This document shows, piece after piece, positions 53,220 through 61,548 of a stretch of 64,000 bases of DNA; within the stretch, counting starts at the first letter, position 1; every line of letters starts with the position of its first letter. Both the position numbers and the translations under genes were made by a program. A model generated the notes under the pieces. It did no database searches. It saw nothing but the letters and a program-made list of their open reading frames with translations, and was not told the origin of the DNA. The stretch is taken from the NCBI RefSeq assembly GCF_014641555.1, contig NZ_BMHY01000011.1:6711-70710 (forward strand), given 5' to 3'. Source of the stretch: Paenibacillus radicis (ex Gao et al. 2016). Lineage in GTDB: Bacteria; Bacillota; Bacilli; Paenibacillales; Paenibacillaceae.

Positions 53220-54359
53220 ATGTCATTTACAATGGAATTGCCAAGCGAAGCAGAAATTAAGACAGCGATAGAGGAGCAGGTGAAGCCTGTTCCTGAGGAA
53301 GTATTAAAGCTGAAAGAAGCAGCTGAGACGAATGTAGCAGCTATTATGGCGCTTGATATCGAATCGTTGGAGAAGCGCAGAGACATTCTGAAATCGATTG
53401 ATACCTTTGGCCTAAATACGATGCGTACTTCCTCGGATAAGAATGCTTTGCTGCAAGTCTCGGTAGGCAATCTTGCCAAAACCGGAGAAGATGGCGGTCA
53501 GGTCGCGCGAGGTTTGGCGGAACTTCACATTCAACTGAAGGATCTTGACCCGAGTGCGATCGATTTCACCAAGACTGGAATTCTGGGCAAGCTGTTCAAC
53601 CCGCTGCGCGCTTATTTCCTCAAGTATCAAAAAGCTGACGGCATTATCGCGGATATCGTTATCTCGCTCGACAAAGGCAAGTCAACACTTAAGAATGACA
53701 ATACAACACTCGAAATTGAGCAGCAGCTGCTTCGGGATTTGACGAAAAAGCTGCAAAAGGAAATTCAGCTTGGCGTCATGATGGACGAATCGATTGAATC
53801 CCAGATTGAAGCGGCAAAATTGCGCAGCGAGGAACCGGAGAAAATCCGCTTCATTACGGAAGAAGTATTGTTCCCGATGCGTCAGCGGGTGATGGATATG
53901 CAGCAGATGCTGGTCGTCAACCAGCAAGGCATTATGGCGATCGAAGTTGTCATTCGGAACAACAAAGAGCTGATTCGCGGTGTGGACCGGGCGAAAAACG
54001 TCACGGTATCGGCGCTGAAAATTTCCGTAACGGTAGCCGGCGCGCTGTATAATCAGAAGATTGTGCTGAAAAAGATTGAGATGCTGAATCAAACGACGAA
54101 TGAACTAATAGCGAATACGTCTAAAATGCTTAGCTCGCAAGGGGCTGCGATTCATAAGCAAGCGCTGGAAGCCAGCATCTCCGTCGATACGTTGAAGCAA
54201 GCCTTCACGGATGTACTGTCCGCGTTGGATTCCATTAGCGCCTATAAGCAGGAAGCTTTGCCGAAAATGCGGGATACAATCGACCAGTTCCGGGAACTGG
54301 CCGATAAAGGCGAGAAGCAAATTGTACGCCTCGAGCGGGGACATCGGCTTGGGCTGTAA
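53220..54359 (+). CDS. Toxic-anion resistance protein TelA/KlaA family
   Basis: This protein of about 379 residues is long and alpha-helical, as in TelA, with PF05816-like patches: IMALDIESLEKRRDIL, NPLRAYFLKYQKADGI, and VVNQQGIMAIEVVIRNN. TelA proteins occur with XpaC and Ter proteins and confer tellurite resistance or phage and colicin tolerance. The ATG at 53220 is preferred; ATG at 53205 lacks a site. A terminator follows 15 bases after the stop. Confidence 0.87.
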   Translation: MSFTMELPSEAEIKTAIEEQVKPVPEEVLKLKEAAETNVAAIMALDIESLEKRRDILKSIDTFGLNTMRTSSDKNALLQVSVGNLAKTGEDGGQVARGLAELHIQLKDLDPSAIDFTKTGILGKLFNPLRAYFLKYQKADGIIADIVISLDKGKSTLKNDNTTLEIEQQLLRDLTKKLQKEIQLGVMMDESIESQIEAAKLRSEEPEKIRFITEEVLFPMRQRVMDMQQMLVVNQQGIMAIEVVIRNNKELIRGVDRAKNVTVSALKISVTVAGALYNQKIVLKKIEMLNQTTNELIANTSKMLSSQGAAIHKQALEASISVDTLKQAFTDVLSALDSISAYKQEALPKMRDTIDQFRELADKGEKQIVRLERGHRLGL

Positions 54360-54374
54360 TCGAAGAAGAAGGGA

Positions 54375-54400
54375 AGCCGCGCATAGCGCGGCTTTTTCTT
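54375..54400 (+). terminator. Terminator of the TelA operon
   Basis: GCCGCGC-ATA-GCGCGGC followed by TTTTTCTTTTTT. An almost identical terminator lies at 54869-54891. Confidence 0.9.
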
Positions 54401-54429
54401 TTTTCTGCGTGTGGCCTTCGGTACTCTTA

Positions 54430-54647
54430 ATAAGACCCCGTGAGGGTCTTAATAACCTCCCGTCAGGGCAAATACAACACGATAAGACCCTCTGAGGGTC
54501 TTATGCGCAAATAAACCCTGCTTTAAATGGCTGTTTGGCCGTCGGGTCCACTCGATAAGACCCCGCGAGGGTCTTAATGACCTCCTGTCAGGGCAAATAC
54601 AACGCGATAAGACCCTTTGAGGGTCTTATGCGCAAACAAACCCTGCT
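54430..54647. repeat. Two 93-bp direct repeats, each with two palindromes
   Basis: Units at 54430-54522 and 54555-54647 differ at six positions, all transitions. Each contains two 21-base palindromes of the form TAAGACCC-nnnnn-GAGGGTCTTA type, at 54431, 54483, 54556 and 54608, so the period is 125 bases. No coding frame is evident. They look like REP- or terminator-derived repeats. Confidence 0.9.
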
Positions 54648-54687
54648 CAAGGAATCGCCGAATGGCGCAGGAAAAGCCATTTGCAAA

Positions 54688-54732
54688 AAAAAGAAGCCCC
54701 GAAGCGGCATAAGCCGCTCGAGGCTTCTTCAA
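54688..54732. terminator. Bidirectional hairpin in the mosaic region
   Basis: AAGAAGCCCCGAAGCGGC and GCCGCTCGAGGCTTCTT pair around ATAA, with A-rich sequence on the left and T-rich on the right. Confidence 0.75.
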
Positions 54733-54761
54733 CCAGGAGGTCTCACTATCAACCTCCTTTA

Positions 54762-54866
54762 TTAGCCTTGTCCTTGCTTGGCCGTCCCCAGCACTTCCTG
54801 TACATGGTCATCCACGCTGATTTCCGCCCGCCATTCCTTCGCCCGCTCGCCTTTGTCGTCAATCAG
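54762..54866 (-). pseudogene. C-terminal fragment of an unrecognised gene
   Basis: On the minus strand about 35 codons read as natural protein (LIDDKGERAKEWRAEIS and on to a TAA stop). AAAGGAGG follows, like the start site of a lost downstream gene. The upstream part has been replaced by the terminator copy at 54869. No family is recognised. It is a relic of an operon removed by recombination. Confidence 0.55.
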
Positions 54867-54868
54867 AG

Positions 54869-54893
54869 CCGCGCATAGCGCGGCTTTTTCTTA
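54869..54893 (+). terminator. Duplicate of the TelA terminator
   Basis: AGCCGCGC-ATA-GCGCGGCT followed by TTTTCTTATT repeats the sequence at 54375, bracketing the mosaic segment. Confidence 0.75.
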
Positions 54894-54930
54894 TTGAATT
54901 AATTCCGATAGAAATAGTTGAAAATTGCTG

Positions 54931-54957
54931 TTGACAAAGCAAACGATCCGATATAAT
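54931..54957 (+). promoter_or_regulatory. Promoter of the betaine-type importer operon
   Basis: TTGACA (54931-54936) and TATAAT (54952-54957) are both perfect, 15 bases apart. The next downstream gene is the ABC ATPase at 55125, leaving a leader of about 160 bases. Confidence 0.65.
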
Positions 54958-54998
54958 ATTGCGTTACAGGAATTCATTATCACAATATAATAAAAATT

Positions 54999-55062
54999 AA
55001 GACTCACTTGACAAAAAGAGGTCTTATTTTCCCTTTAGGGAGAATAAGGCCTTTTTATTTTA
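54999..55062 (+). promoter_or_regulatory. Leader attenuator before the importer genes
   Basis: GGTCTTATTTTCCC (55020-55033) pairs with GGGAGAATAAGGCC around TTTA and is followed by TTTTTATTTT, a terminator. AAGACTC (54999-55005) can instead pair with GAGGTCTT (55018-55025), which would break the terminator. An inverted repeat AACTATAC...GTATAGTT follows at 55064-55094. This layout suits transcriptional control; no known riboswitch class was recognised. Confidence 0.5.
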
Positions 55063-55124
55063 TAACTATACCAACTATTCGCATGTGTATAGTTCTATTT
55101 AACTATGGAAGGCAGTGTGATCGT

Positions 55125-55880
55125 ATGGGCCAAGCAGCAGTCGAGTTTCAACAGGTAACGAAAAACTATGGTTCGGGCAACGTGCTTGAAAATTTCAATC
55201 TGGTCATTCCGAAGGAGAAGATTGTAACGATTATCGGCCCGTCCGGCTGCGGCAAAACAACGCTGCTGAAGATGATTAACCGGCTGATCGAGCCGGAAGC
55301 AGGAAGCGTGCTGCTGGGCCAGCAAGACATTGGCGAGCTTAACCCGGTGGAGCTGAGGAGGAGCATCGGCTATGTCATTCAGCAGATTGGATTGTTTCCC
55401 CATATGACGGTGGAGCAGAACATTTCAATCGTTCCCCGGCTGAAGGGAGAGAAGAAAGAGCATCTTGTCGCGAGAACAGCAGAACTGCTGCAATTGATCG
55501 GACTCGAACCCGAGCAATACCGCGGGCGTTACCCTCATGAACTGAGCGGCGGGCAGCAGCAAAGGATCGGCGTTGCGCGAGCACTTGCCGCTAATCCATC
55601 TATCATTTTGATGGACGAACCATTCAGCGCTCTTGATCCGATCAGCCGCGTTCAGCTCCAAAAAGAGCTGATCAAGCTTAATGAGCAGGTGCGGAAGACA
55701 ATCGTATTCGTCACCCACGACATTGACGAGGCGCTTAAAATCGCAGATGTCGTCGTCCTGTTGAAGGCAGGGCAAGTGATCCAGCAAGGCTCGCCGAAGG
55801 AGCTGCTGGAGAGGCCAGCGCATGAATTCGTCAGGGAGTTTCTGGGGCAGGAAAGGTTCCCGCTCGCTTACAGCATTTAG
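55125..55880 (+). CDS. Quaternary-amine-type ABC transporter ATP-binding protein
   Basis: This 251-residue ATPase powers import with the next two genes. Walker A is GPSGCGKTT, the Q-loop QIGLFP, signature LSGGQQQR, Walker B ILMDEPFSALDP and the switch His in VTHD. It is of the OpuCA/ProV kind but ends before any CBS domains, so osmotic gating is unlikely. The ATG at 55125 follows GGAAGGCAG. The frame remains open upstream through the leader. Confidence 0.93.
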   Translation: MGQAAVEFQQVTKNYGSGNVLENFNLVIPKEKIVTIIGPSGCGKTTLLKMINRLIEPEAGSVLLGQQDIGELNPVELRRSIGYVIQQIGLFPHMTVEQNISIVPRLKGEKKEHLVARTAELLQLIGLEPEQYRGRYPHELSGGQQQRIGVARALAANPSIILMDEPFSALDPISRVQLQKELIKLNEQVRKTIVFVTHDIDEALKIADVVVLLKAGQVIQQGSPKELLERPAHEFVREFLGQERFPLAYSI

Positions 55881-55922
55881 AACGGACGCTCCGCTATTAA
55901 TCTCATTGAAGGAGAGAAGCAC

Positions 55923-56615
55923 ATGCATCAACTATGGACGACCTTTCAGGCGAGCTGGGAAGTGATATTGGAAAAAACCCAGGAACACATTTACTTATCG
56001 CTTGTGTCCGTCGTATTGGCTTGCCTGATCGCCATCCCGCTCGGCATCTACCTGTCGGCTCACCGGCGGCTCGCAAATTCCGTCATCACAACCGTATCGG
56101 TGATCCAGACGATACCGAGCCTGGCGTTATTCGGCTTTATGATCCCGCTGCTGGGCATCGGTCCAAAGCCTGCGATTTTCGCATTAACGCTGTACGCACT
56201 CATGCCGATTTTACAAAACACGTATGTAGGCATTAACGGCGTGAACCCGGCGCTGATTGAAGCGGGGAAGGGTCTTGGCATGACGCGCTGGCAGCTGCTA
56301 TGGATCGTCCAGCTTCCGATTGCAAGAGTCGTTATTATGGCAGGCGTCCGGCTCGTTGCGGTACAGACCATCAGTATGGCGACCATCGCCACTTATATCG
56401 CAGCAGGCGGTCTTGGGGACATCATTACCAACGGAATGAGCATGATGGACACGCCGACGATTATGCTGGGCGCGATCCCAGTGTCACTGCTGGTCATTCT
56501 GATTAACATTTTGCTGCTGCAATTGAACCGCTGGCTGACTCCCAAAGGTTTAAGCGATAAGAAAACAACTGTCAGTATTAACACCCACGCCAAAAAAAGG
56601 AGAGCTGCACTATGA
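55923..56615 (+). CDS. Quaternary-amine-type ABC transporter permease
   Basis: This 230-residue membrane protein has about five or six helices and the EAA loop (EAGKGLGMTRWQLLWIVQLP). It is of the OpuCB/OpuCD type for glycine betaine, choline, carnitine or related compounds. AAGGAGAG precedes the ATG, and its stop overlaps the next start (ATGA). A single permease suggests a homodimer. Confidence 0.93.
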   Translation: MHQLWTTFQASWEVILEKTQEHIYLSLVSVVLACLIAIPLGIYLSAHRRLANSVITTVSVIQTIPSLALFGFMIPLLGIGPKPAIFALTLYALMPILQNTYVGINGVNPALIEAGKGLGMTRWQLLWIVQLPIARVVIMAGVRLVAVQTISMATIATYIAAGGLGDIITNGMSMMDTPTIMLGAIPVSLLVILINILLLQLNRWLTPKGLSDKKTTVSINTHAKKRRAAL

Positions 56616-57547
56616 AAAAATGGTTATCTGCACGATTGATAAGAAAATCAGCGTTACTGTCTTTGCTAATTGCCTTAATGGCGGTGACTGCCGCTTGCTC
56701 CAGCTCAGGCTCGGGTTCCGGCTCCTCCAAGATTGTGATCGCGACGAAAGGCTTTACGGAATCTGACATTCTGCAGCAGGTGCTGAAGCTGGTCGTTGAG
56801 AATGATACGGACCTGAAGGTCGAGACGATTAAGCTGGACAACAACCTGCTCTGGGAGGCAACGAAAAAAGGCGACGTAGATCTGTTTGTGGAGTACACCG
56901 GAACTGCCCTTATCAACATTCTGAAGCAACAACCGGAATACGATCCGCAGGTCGTATACGACAAAGTGAAGCAGCAATTGCAAGAAAAAGAAAATTTGTC
57001 GCTGCTTGAGCCGCTTGGCTTCAATAATACATATGCGCTCGCAGTGCGCCGTGAAATATCAGAACAGTACGGCATTACCAACATCACGCAGCTTGCTGAG
57101 CATGCGGGCGAGCTTATCTTCACCGCAGTTCCGCTCGTCGAGAGCGAGACGCGCCCGGACGGCTACGTACAGGCGAAGAAAGCTTACGGCATTAAGTTCA
57201 AGCAGCTGAAAGGCATCTCGGACCGTTCGCTTCAAGTCCAGACGATCAAGCGAAAAGAAGCGGATGCGATTCTCGTCTACTCGACGGATGGAAGCATCGC
57301 GGCGAATGATCTGGTTGTTCTGGATGACGACAAGCGGATTTTCGTACCGTATTACGCTGCACCGCTTATCCGCAGTGAGGTGTTGAAGGCTCATCCGGAG
57401 CTAAAGGAGGTGTTGAATAAGCTAAGCGGACAAATCTCGGAGAGCACGATGCAGAAGCTCAACGATGAGGTCGAAAGCGGGAAGAAAAAACCGGTAGACG
57501 TAGCGAGAGCCTGGCTCGAGGAAAAAGGACTTATTAAACAAAAATAA
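56612..57547 (+). CDS. Quaternary-amine-type substrate-binding lipoprotein
   Basis: This 311-residue lipoprotein has a signal ending VTAAC (lipobox) and a Ser/Gly linker. The binding domain has the OpuAC-like motifs KIVIATKGFTESDIL, DLFVEYTGTAL and ISDRSLQVQTIKRKEAD. Relatives bind trimethylammonium compounds through an aromatic cage; EgtU, which binds ergothioneine, is in the same family. With the ATPase and permease it forms a complete importer. Confidence 0.9.
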   Translation: MKKWLSARLIRKSALLSLLIALMAVTAACSSSGSGSGSSKIVIATKGFTESDILQQVLKLVVENDTDLKVETIKLDNNLLWEATKKGDVDLFVEYTGTALINILKQQPEYDPQVVYDKVKQQLQEKENLSLLEPLGFNNTYALAVRREISEQYGITNITQLAEHAGELIFTAVPLVESETRPDGYVQAKKAYGIKFKQLKGISDRSLQVQTIKRKEADAILVYSTDGSIAANDLVVLDDDKRIFVPYYAAPLIRSEVLKAHPELKEVLNKLSGQISESTMQKLNDEVESGKKKPVDVARAWLEEKGLIKQK

Positions 57548-57577
57548 GAAATTCCAAATCGAAAAGGAGTGTTTCTC

Positions 57578-58405
57578 ATGAGTGATCAAGTTGTAGAAAA
57601 CAAACCGGCAGCAGAACCAGCAATCCGTACTGTGCGCGTACTTATTCAACCCACCCCGCGAAAAATTCGCGTCCGCTTCGGCGGCGAGACAGTGGCCGAA
57701 AGCGTAAAGGCGCTTATCGTGCATGAGCGCGGCCATCTGCCCGTCTATTATTTTCCGCGGGAAGATGTTCGCTTCGATTTGCTAGAATCAACCGATCATA
57801 GCACGCATTGCCCATTGAAGGGCGATGCTTCCTATTGGACGATCCAAGCCGGCGGGCGTATCTCGGAGAACGCAGCTTGGAGCTACCCGGAGGCGATCCC
57901 GGAGAGCAAAGGGCTGGAAGGCTATATCGCTTTCTATTGGGACAGAGTCGATCAATGGTTTGAAGAGGAGGAAGAGGTGTTCGTCCACCCGCGTGATCCG
58001 TATAAACGGGTAGACTTTCTGGCTTCGACCCGTCATATCCGGGTTGAGCTGGACGGCGTGACGGTTGCAGAGAGCCGCAGCCCGGTCATTTCGTTCGAAA
58101 CCGGCCAGCCTGTCCGGTATTACTTGCCGGAAGCGGATGTGAACAGCGAGTATCTGCTCTCGTCCGACACCGTGACCCGCTGCCCTTACAAAGGGATAGC
58201 TGCCTACCATTCCGTTCAAGTCGCCGGTACGGAGCATAAGGATTTGATTTGGCGCTATAACGAGCCCATTGCAGCAGCGAAAGCGATTGAAGGAAGACTT
58301 TCCTTCTATAACGAACGCGTGCAGATCTACGTGGATGGCGAGCTTGAAGTTGTAGCTAAGTCCGAACGTTCGGTGCTGGACAGCATCCGGCTTCACATCG
58401 CGTAA
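57578..58405 (+). CDS. Tandem DUF427 protein
   Basis: This 275-residue protein has two copies of DUF427, at about 25-135 and 145-255. Each copy has an RVRFGGETVAES-like or RVELDGVTVAES-like start, a YYFPREDVR/YYLPEADVN motif, a C-P-x-KG motif and a W-x-Y-x-E-P motif. The family is of unknown function and its fold suggests small-molecule binding. AAAAGGAG precedes the ATG. It is followed by a single-domain relative. Confidence 0.9.
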   Translation: MSDQVVENKPAAEPAIRTVRVLIQPTPRKIRVRFGGETVAESVKALIVHERGHLPVYYFPREDVRFDLLESTDHSTHCPLKGDASYWTIQAGGRISENAAWSYPEAIPESKGLEGYIAFYWDRVDQWFEEEEEVFVHPRDPYKRVDFLASTRHIRVELDGVTVAESRSPVISFETGQPVRYYLPEADVNSEYLLSSDTVTRCPYKGIAAYHSVQVAGTEHKDLIWRYNEPIAAAKAIEGRLSFYNERVQIYVDGELEVVAKSERSVLDSIRLHIA

Positions 58406-58418
58406 AGGAGGCTGAAAT

Positions 58419-58973
58419 ATGGATATCCATTCAGAAGAAGGGCGGCGGTTGATTCAACGAATGTCGCCTGTCGATGCCTCTGGCTCTGGCTCGGGGCCGG
58501 AAACACTCGGTACCGGCAGCACACGCACTGTCATTAAGCTAGACAATTGCCCGTTTTGCGGTTCGGATATGCGAATTGAGCAATTCGGCGGGCGGCTTCG
58601 GGTACGGTTTGGCGGCGAGACGATCGCTGATAGTGCACGGGCGGTGTTGTTTCGGGAGGCGGAACGTCCGCCGGCCGTCTATTTTCCGCCCGACGATGTG
58701 CGCCAGGAGCTGCTTCAGCCAACCGATACCCGGACACTGTGCCAATACAAAGGAAATGCCTCGTACTGGTCCATTCATGCGGGTGGTCAGGTAGCCCGCA
58801 ATGCGGTTTGGAGCTACCAGGAGTCATCCGCCGATAGTGCGTCGATTCGCGGCTACTTGGCCTTTTATTGGGATCGCGTGGACGAATGGCTTCATAATGA
58901 ACAGCCCATCGAAGACCGGCTGCTGTCAATCTATGATAACGGGATTAAGGAAGAGGAGGAGTTAGTCCAATGA
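58419..58973 (+). CDS. DUF427 protein with N-terminal CxxC segment
   Basis: This 184-residue protein has a 45-residue N-terminal part with NCPFCGSD, a possible metal-binding half-site, and one DUF427 domain (about 55-160). Motifs are RVRFGGETIADSARA, VYFPPDDVRQEL and CQYKGNASYW. AAGGAGG precedes the ATG; the stop overlaps the monooxygenase start. It is the third DUF427 domain of the operon. Confidence 0.88.
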   Translation: MDIHSEEGRRLIQRMSPVDASGSGSGPETLGTGSTRTVIKLDNCPFCGSDMRIEQFGGRLRVRFGGETIADSARAVLFREAERPPAVYFPPDDVRQELLQPTDTRTLCQYKGNASYWSIHAGGQVARNAVWSYQESSADSASIRGYLAFYWDRVDEWLHNEQPIEDRLLSIYDNGIKEEEELVQ

Positions 58974-60313
58974 GTGAAACGAAACGCCAACTATCGCTGG
59001 GAGCGATGATGTTTTTTCCAACGGGAGAGCATATCTCCAGTTGGAGACATCCGAAGTCGAATGCAGCGGGATCGTTGAATTTTGACCATTACAAAGAGAT
59101 TGTGCAAACGGCGGAGCGCGGGAAATTCGATATGTTTTTCTACGCCGATGAGCTTTATGTCTGGGACCGCTTCGAATCCGGCATCGCCCAGGCCAACAGC
59201 ATTCGTCCCGAACCGTTCACGCTGCTGTCGGCGCTCGCTGCTGCTACGAAGCATATCGGCTTGGCAGCGACGATTTCCACCACCTACAACGAGCCCTACC
59301 ATATCGCCCGCAAGCTGGCTTCGCTCGATCATTTGAGCGGCGGCCGCGCAGCGTGGAATATCGTCACTTCACAGACGGACGAAGAGGCACGCAACTTTAG
59401 TCAGGAGAAGCATCTGCAGCATGAGACCCGCTATGAACGAGCCCGGGAGTTTGTCGACGCGACGCAAGGGCTCTGGGACAGTTGGGAAGATGACGCGCTG
59501 ACGCTCGATAAGGAAAGCGGCGTATTTGCCGATAAGGATAAGCTGCACAATGTGGACTTCAAAGGGAAGTTCTTCAACATTCGCGGCCCGCTGAACGTCA
59601 GTCGTCCTCCACAAGGTTATCCGGTACTCATTCAGGCGGGCGCTTCAGAAGCCGGGAAGGAAGTTGCGGCAGCGACGGCCGAAGTGGTGTTTGCCCCGAA
59701 GGGAACGTTGGAGGAGGGCCAGGCTTTGTACAACGACCTGAAAGGTCGATTGGCTAAATACGGTCGCAAGCCGGAAGAGCTGAAAATATTGCCGTTCTTC
59801 ATGCCGGTCATCGCGTCGACAGAGGAAGAGGCGAAGGCGCTGCTCGCAGAGGTCGAGGAGCTGACGCCGGAACGGCTTGGGCTGGATTTGCTGTCGCACT
59901 ATTTGGGCAGAGACATTTCCGGCTTCCCGCTGGATGAGCCGCTGCCTTTCACCCCAGAGCTGGAGGGCTTTAATCAGAGCAAAAGCGGGCTGAAGCGGAT
60001 TATTACGATTTTGGAGGCGGAGCCGCAGCTAACCATTCGCCAATTGTACAAGCGAATCAACAATCGCGCGATTGCAGGCACGCCGGAGCAGATTGCCGAC
60101 GAGCTGGAGCAATGGTTTACGAATGGAGCCGCAGATGGATTTATTATCGGATTCCCGCATCTGCCTGCAGGCATTGATGACTTTGTCAATTTAGTTGTGC
60201 CGGAGCTGCAACGCCGGGGCTTGTTCCGTACGGAGTACCCGGAGGGAACGCTGCGCGATACGCTTGGCTTCAAGCGTCCGCAGAACAGCTTCGCGTCGGC
60301 GCCGGTCGGATAA
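58970..60313 (+). CDS. LLM-class flavin-dependent monooxygenase (NtaA/SnaA/DszA type)
   Basis: This 447-residue TIM-barrel protein belongs to the two-component FMN-dependent monooxygenases. Motifs include the N-terminal GAMMFFPTGEH, NIVTSQTDEEARNFS, and PPQGYPVLIQAGASEAGKE. Relatives attack C-S or C-N bonds in sulfonates, dibenzothiophene and chelators. A separate flavin reductase would be needed and none is seen here. It overlaps the preceding gene by ATGA and ends the first half of the operon. Confidence 0.9.
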   Translation: MSETKRQLSLGAMMFFPTGEHISSWRHPKSNAAGSLNFDHYKEIVQTAERGKFDMFFYADELYVWDRFESGIAQANSIRPEPFTLLSALAAATKHIGLAATISTTYNEPYHIARKLASLDHLSGGRAAWNIVTSQTDEEARNFSQEKHLQHETRYERAREFVDATQGLWDSWEDDALTLDKESGVFADKDKLHNVDFKGKFFNIRGPLNVSRPPQGYPVLIQAGASEAGKEVAAATAEVVFAPKGTLEEGQALYNDLKGRLAKYGRKPEELKILPFFMPVIASTEEEAKALLAEVEELTPERLGLDLLSHYLGRDISGFPLDEPLPFTPELEGFNQSKSGLKRIITILEAEPQLTIRQLYKRINNRAIAGTPEQIADELEQWFTNGAADGFIIGFPHLPAGIDDFVNLVVPELQRRGLFRTEYPEGTLRDTLGFKRPQNSFASAPVG

Positions 60314-60335
60314 GCTGACAAGACAGCATACAAAG

Positions 60336-60374
60336 AAGAGCACGCCGGGGCTTCCCAGCTCCAGCGTGCTCTTT
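60336..60374 (+). terminator. Hairpin between monooxygenase and DUF917 genes
   Basis: AAGAGCACGC and GCGTGCTCTTT form a 10-base stem around a 18-base loop. The T tail is short (TTTGT), so some read-through into the next gene is likely. Confidence 0.65.
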
Positions 60375-60429
60375 GTCCCGCGATTGCAATATTTCTCGTA
60401 TTATCAATCATACATTCAGGAGGCTTATC

Positions 60430-61548
60430 ATGCGTGAATTAACGAAAGACGATGTGATTGCTGCCGTTAAGGGCGGCTCGGTGTTTGCGTCCGGAGGCGG
60501 CGGATGGGTAGAACACGGTTTGGAGATCGGCAACGCGGCGGTGGCGCTGGGCAGGCCAAAGCTGGTATCGGCGGATGAGCTGCCGGATGACGCGATCATC
60601 ATAACTTGTACAGCGATTGGTGCTCCGGCAGGCACGGATTGGCAGATGCTTGGCAAGGATTATGTGCGAGCGGTCCAACTGCTGTTTGAACAATACGATG
60701 GTAAAATAGTCGGCGTTATGACGCCGCAAAACGGCATGTCGAGCTCGATCAACGGCTGGCTGCCGGCAGCTGCACTAGGACTGGTTGTTGTCGATGCGAC
60801 GGGAGATATCCGGGCACATCCGACGGGGAAAATGGGCTCGCTGGGGCTTGCCTCCCGTACAGACTTCGAGACGATTCAGGCGGTTGCCGGGGGCAAGCCG
60901 GAGCTTGGCTCCTACATTGAGCTTACTGTAAAAGGTACGCCGGCGCGCACGTCGAACATCCTTCGTACGGCATCTGATATGGCGGGCGGTTTCATTGCGG
61001 CTGCACGTCATCCGCTGCCTGCGAAATATGTGAAGGAGCATGCGGCGCTTGGCGGTGTCTCTATTGCGATTGATCTTGGCAGGGCAATTATCGACGCGGA
61101 GCCGCAAGGGCCGGAACAGGTTTTGAAGACGATTTGCCGCAAGACAGGCGGGAGATTTGTGGGCAAAGGCAAGGTAGTCAAGAAGGATGTGAGCTATTCG
61201 GGAGCTTTCGATATCGGCACGATTGAGGTAGAGAAAGGCAAGAAGAAGCTTAAGCTGCACGTTATGAATGAATATATGGCGGTGGAGGATCAAGAGGGGA
61301 CGAGGGTGAGCACCTTTCCCGACGTTATTACGACGTTCAATCTCGACACAGGCCTACCTGTCAGTGTTGGCCATATCGAGGAAGGTCAGCGCATCGGCGT
61401 TTTTGTTATCGACAAATCGCTTCTGCCGCTTAGCTCCAGCGTAAAGGACCCGTCCGTATACCCGGAAGTTGAGAAAGCGCTTGGTATTGAATTGTTGAAG
61501 TATGCGCTGGAGGATGAACCGGCGACGGTTGTTTCCGCCCATGCATGA
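60430..61548 (+). CDS. DUF917 (S-methyl-thiohydantoin desulfurase family) protein
   Basis: This 372-residue protein belongs to DUF917, with the N-terminal glycine cluster FASGGGGWVEHG and later ATGDIRAHPTGKMGS. The family has been renamed after S-methyl thiohydantoin desulfurase, an enzyme of ergothioneine-type breakdown (from memory). Such an enzyme would replace a ring sulfur with oxygen in a thiohydantoin. CAGGAGG precedes the ATG at 60430. The lyase gene overlaps its 3' end, so both act in one pathway. Confidence 0.85.
   Translation: MRELTKDDVIAAVKGGSVFASGGGGWVEHGLEIGNAAVALGRPKLVSADELPDDAIIITCTAIGAPAGTDWQMLGKDYVRAVQLLFEQYDGKIVGVMTPQNGMSSSINGWLPAAALGLVVVDATGDIRAHPTGKMGSLGLASRTDFETIQAVAGGKPELGSYIELTVKGTPARTSNILRTASDMAGGFIAAARHPLPAKYVKEHAALGGVSIAIDLGRAIIDAEPQGPEQVLKTICRKTGGRFVGKGKVVKKDVSYSGAFDIGTIEVEKGKKKLKLHVMNEYMAVEDQEGTRVSTFPDVITTFNLDTGLPVSVGHIEEGQRIGVFVIDKSLLPLSSSVKDPSVYPEVEKALGIELLKYALEDEPATVVSAHA

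Noticed and set aside
54430..54647. CRISPR array
   Set aside because: Only two 93-bp units with internal palindromes and one spacer-like gap; no cas genes and the unit size is wrong.
55125..57547. Osmoprotectant OpuC system proper
   Set aside because: The ATPase lacks CBS domains, there is only one permease gene, and the operon continues into catabolic enzymes.
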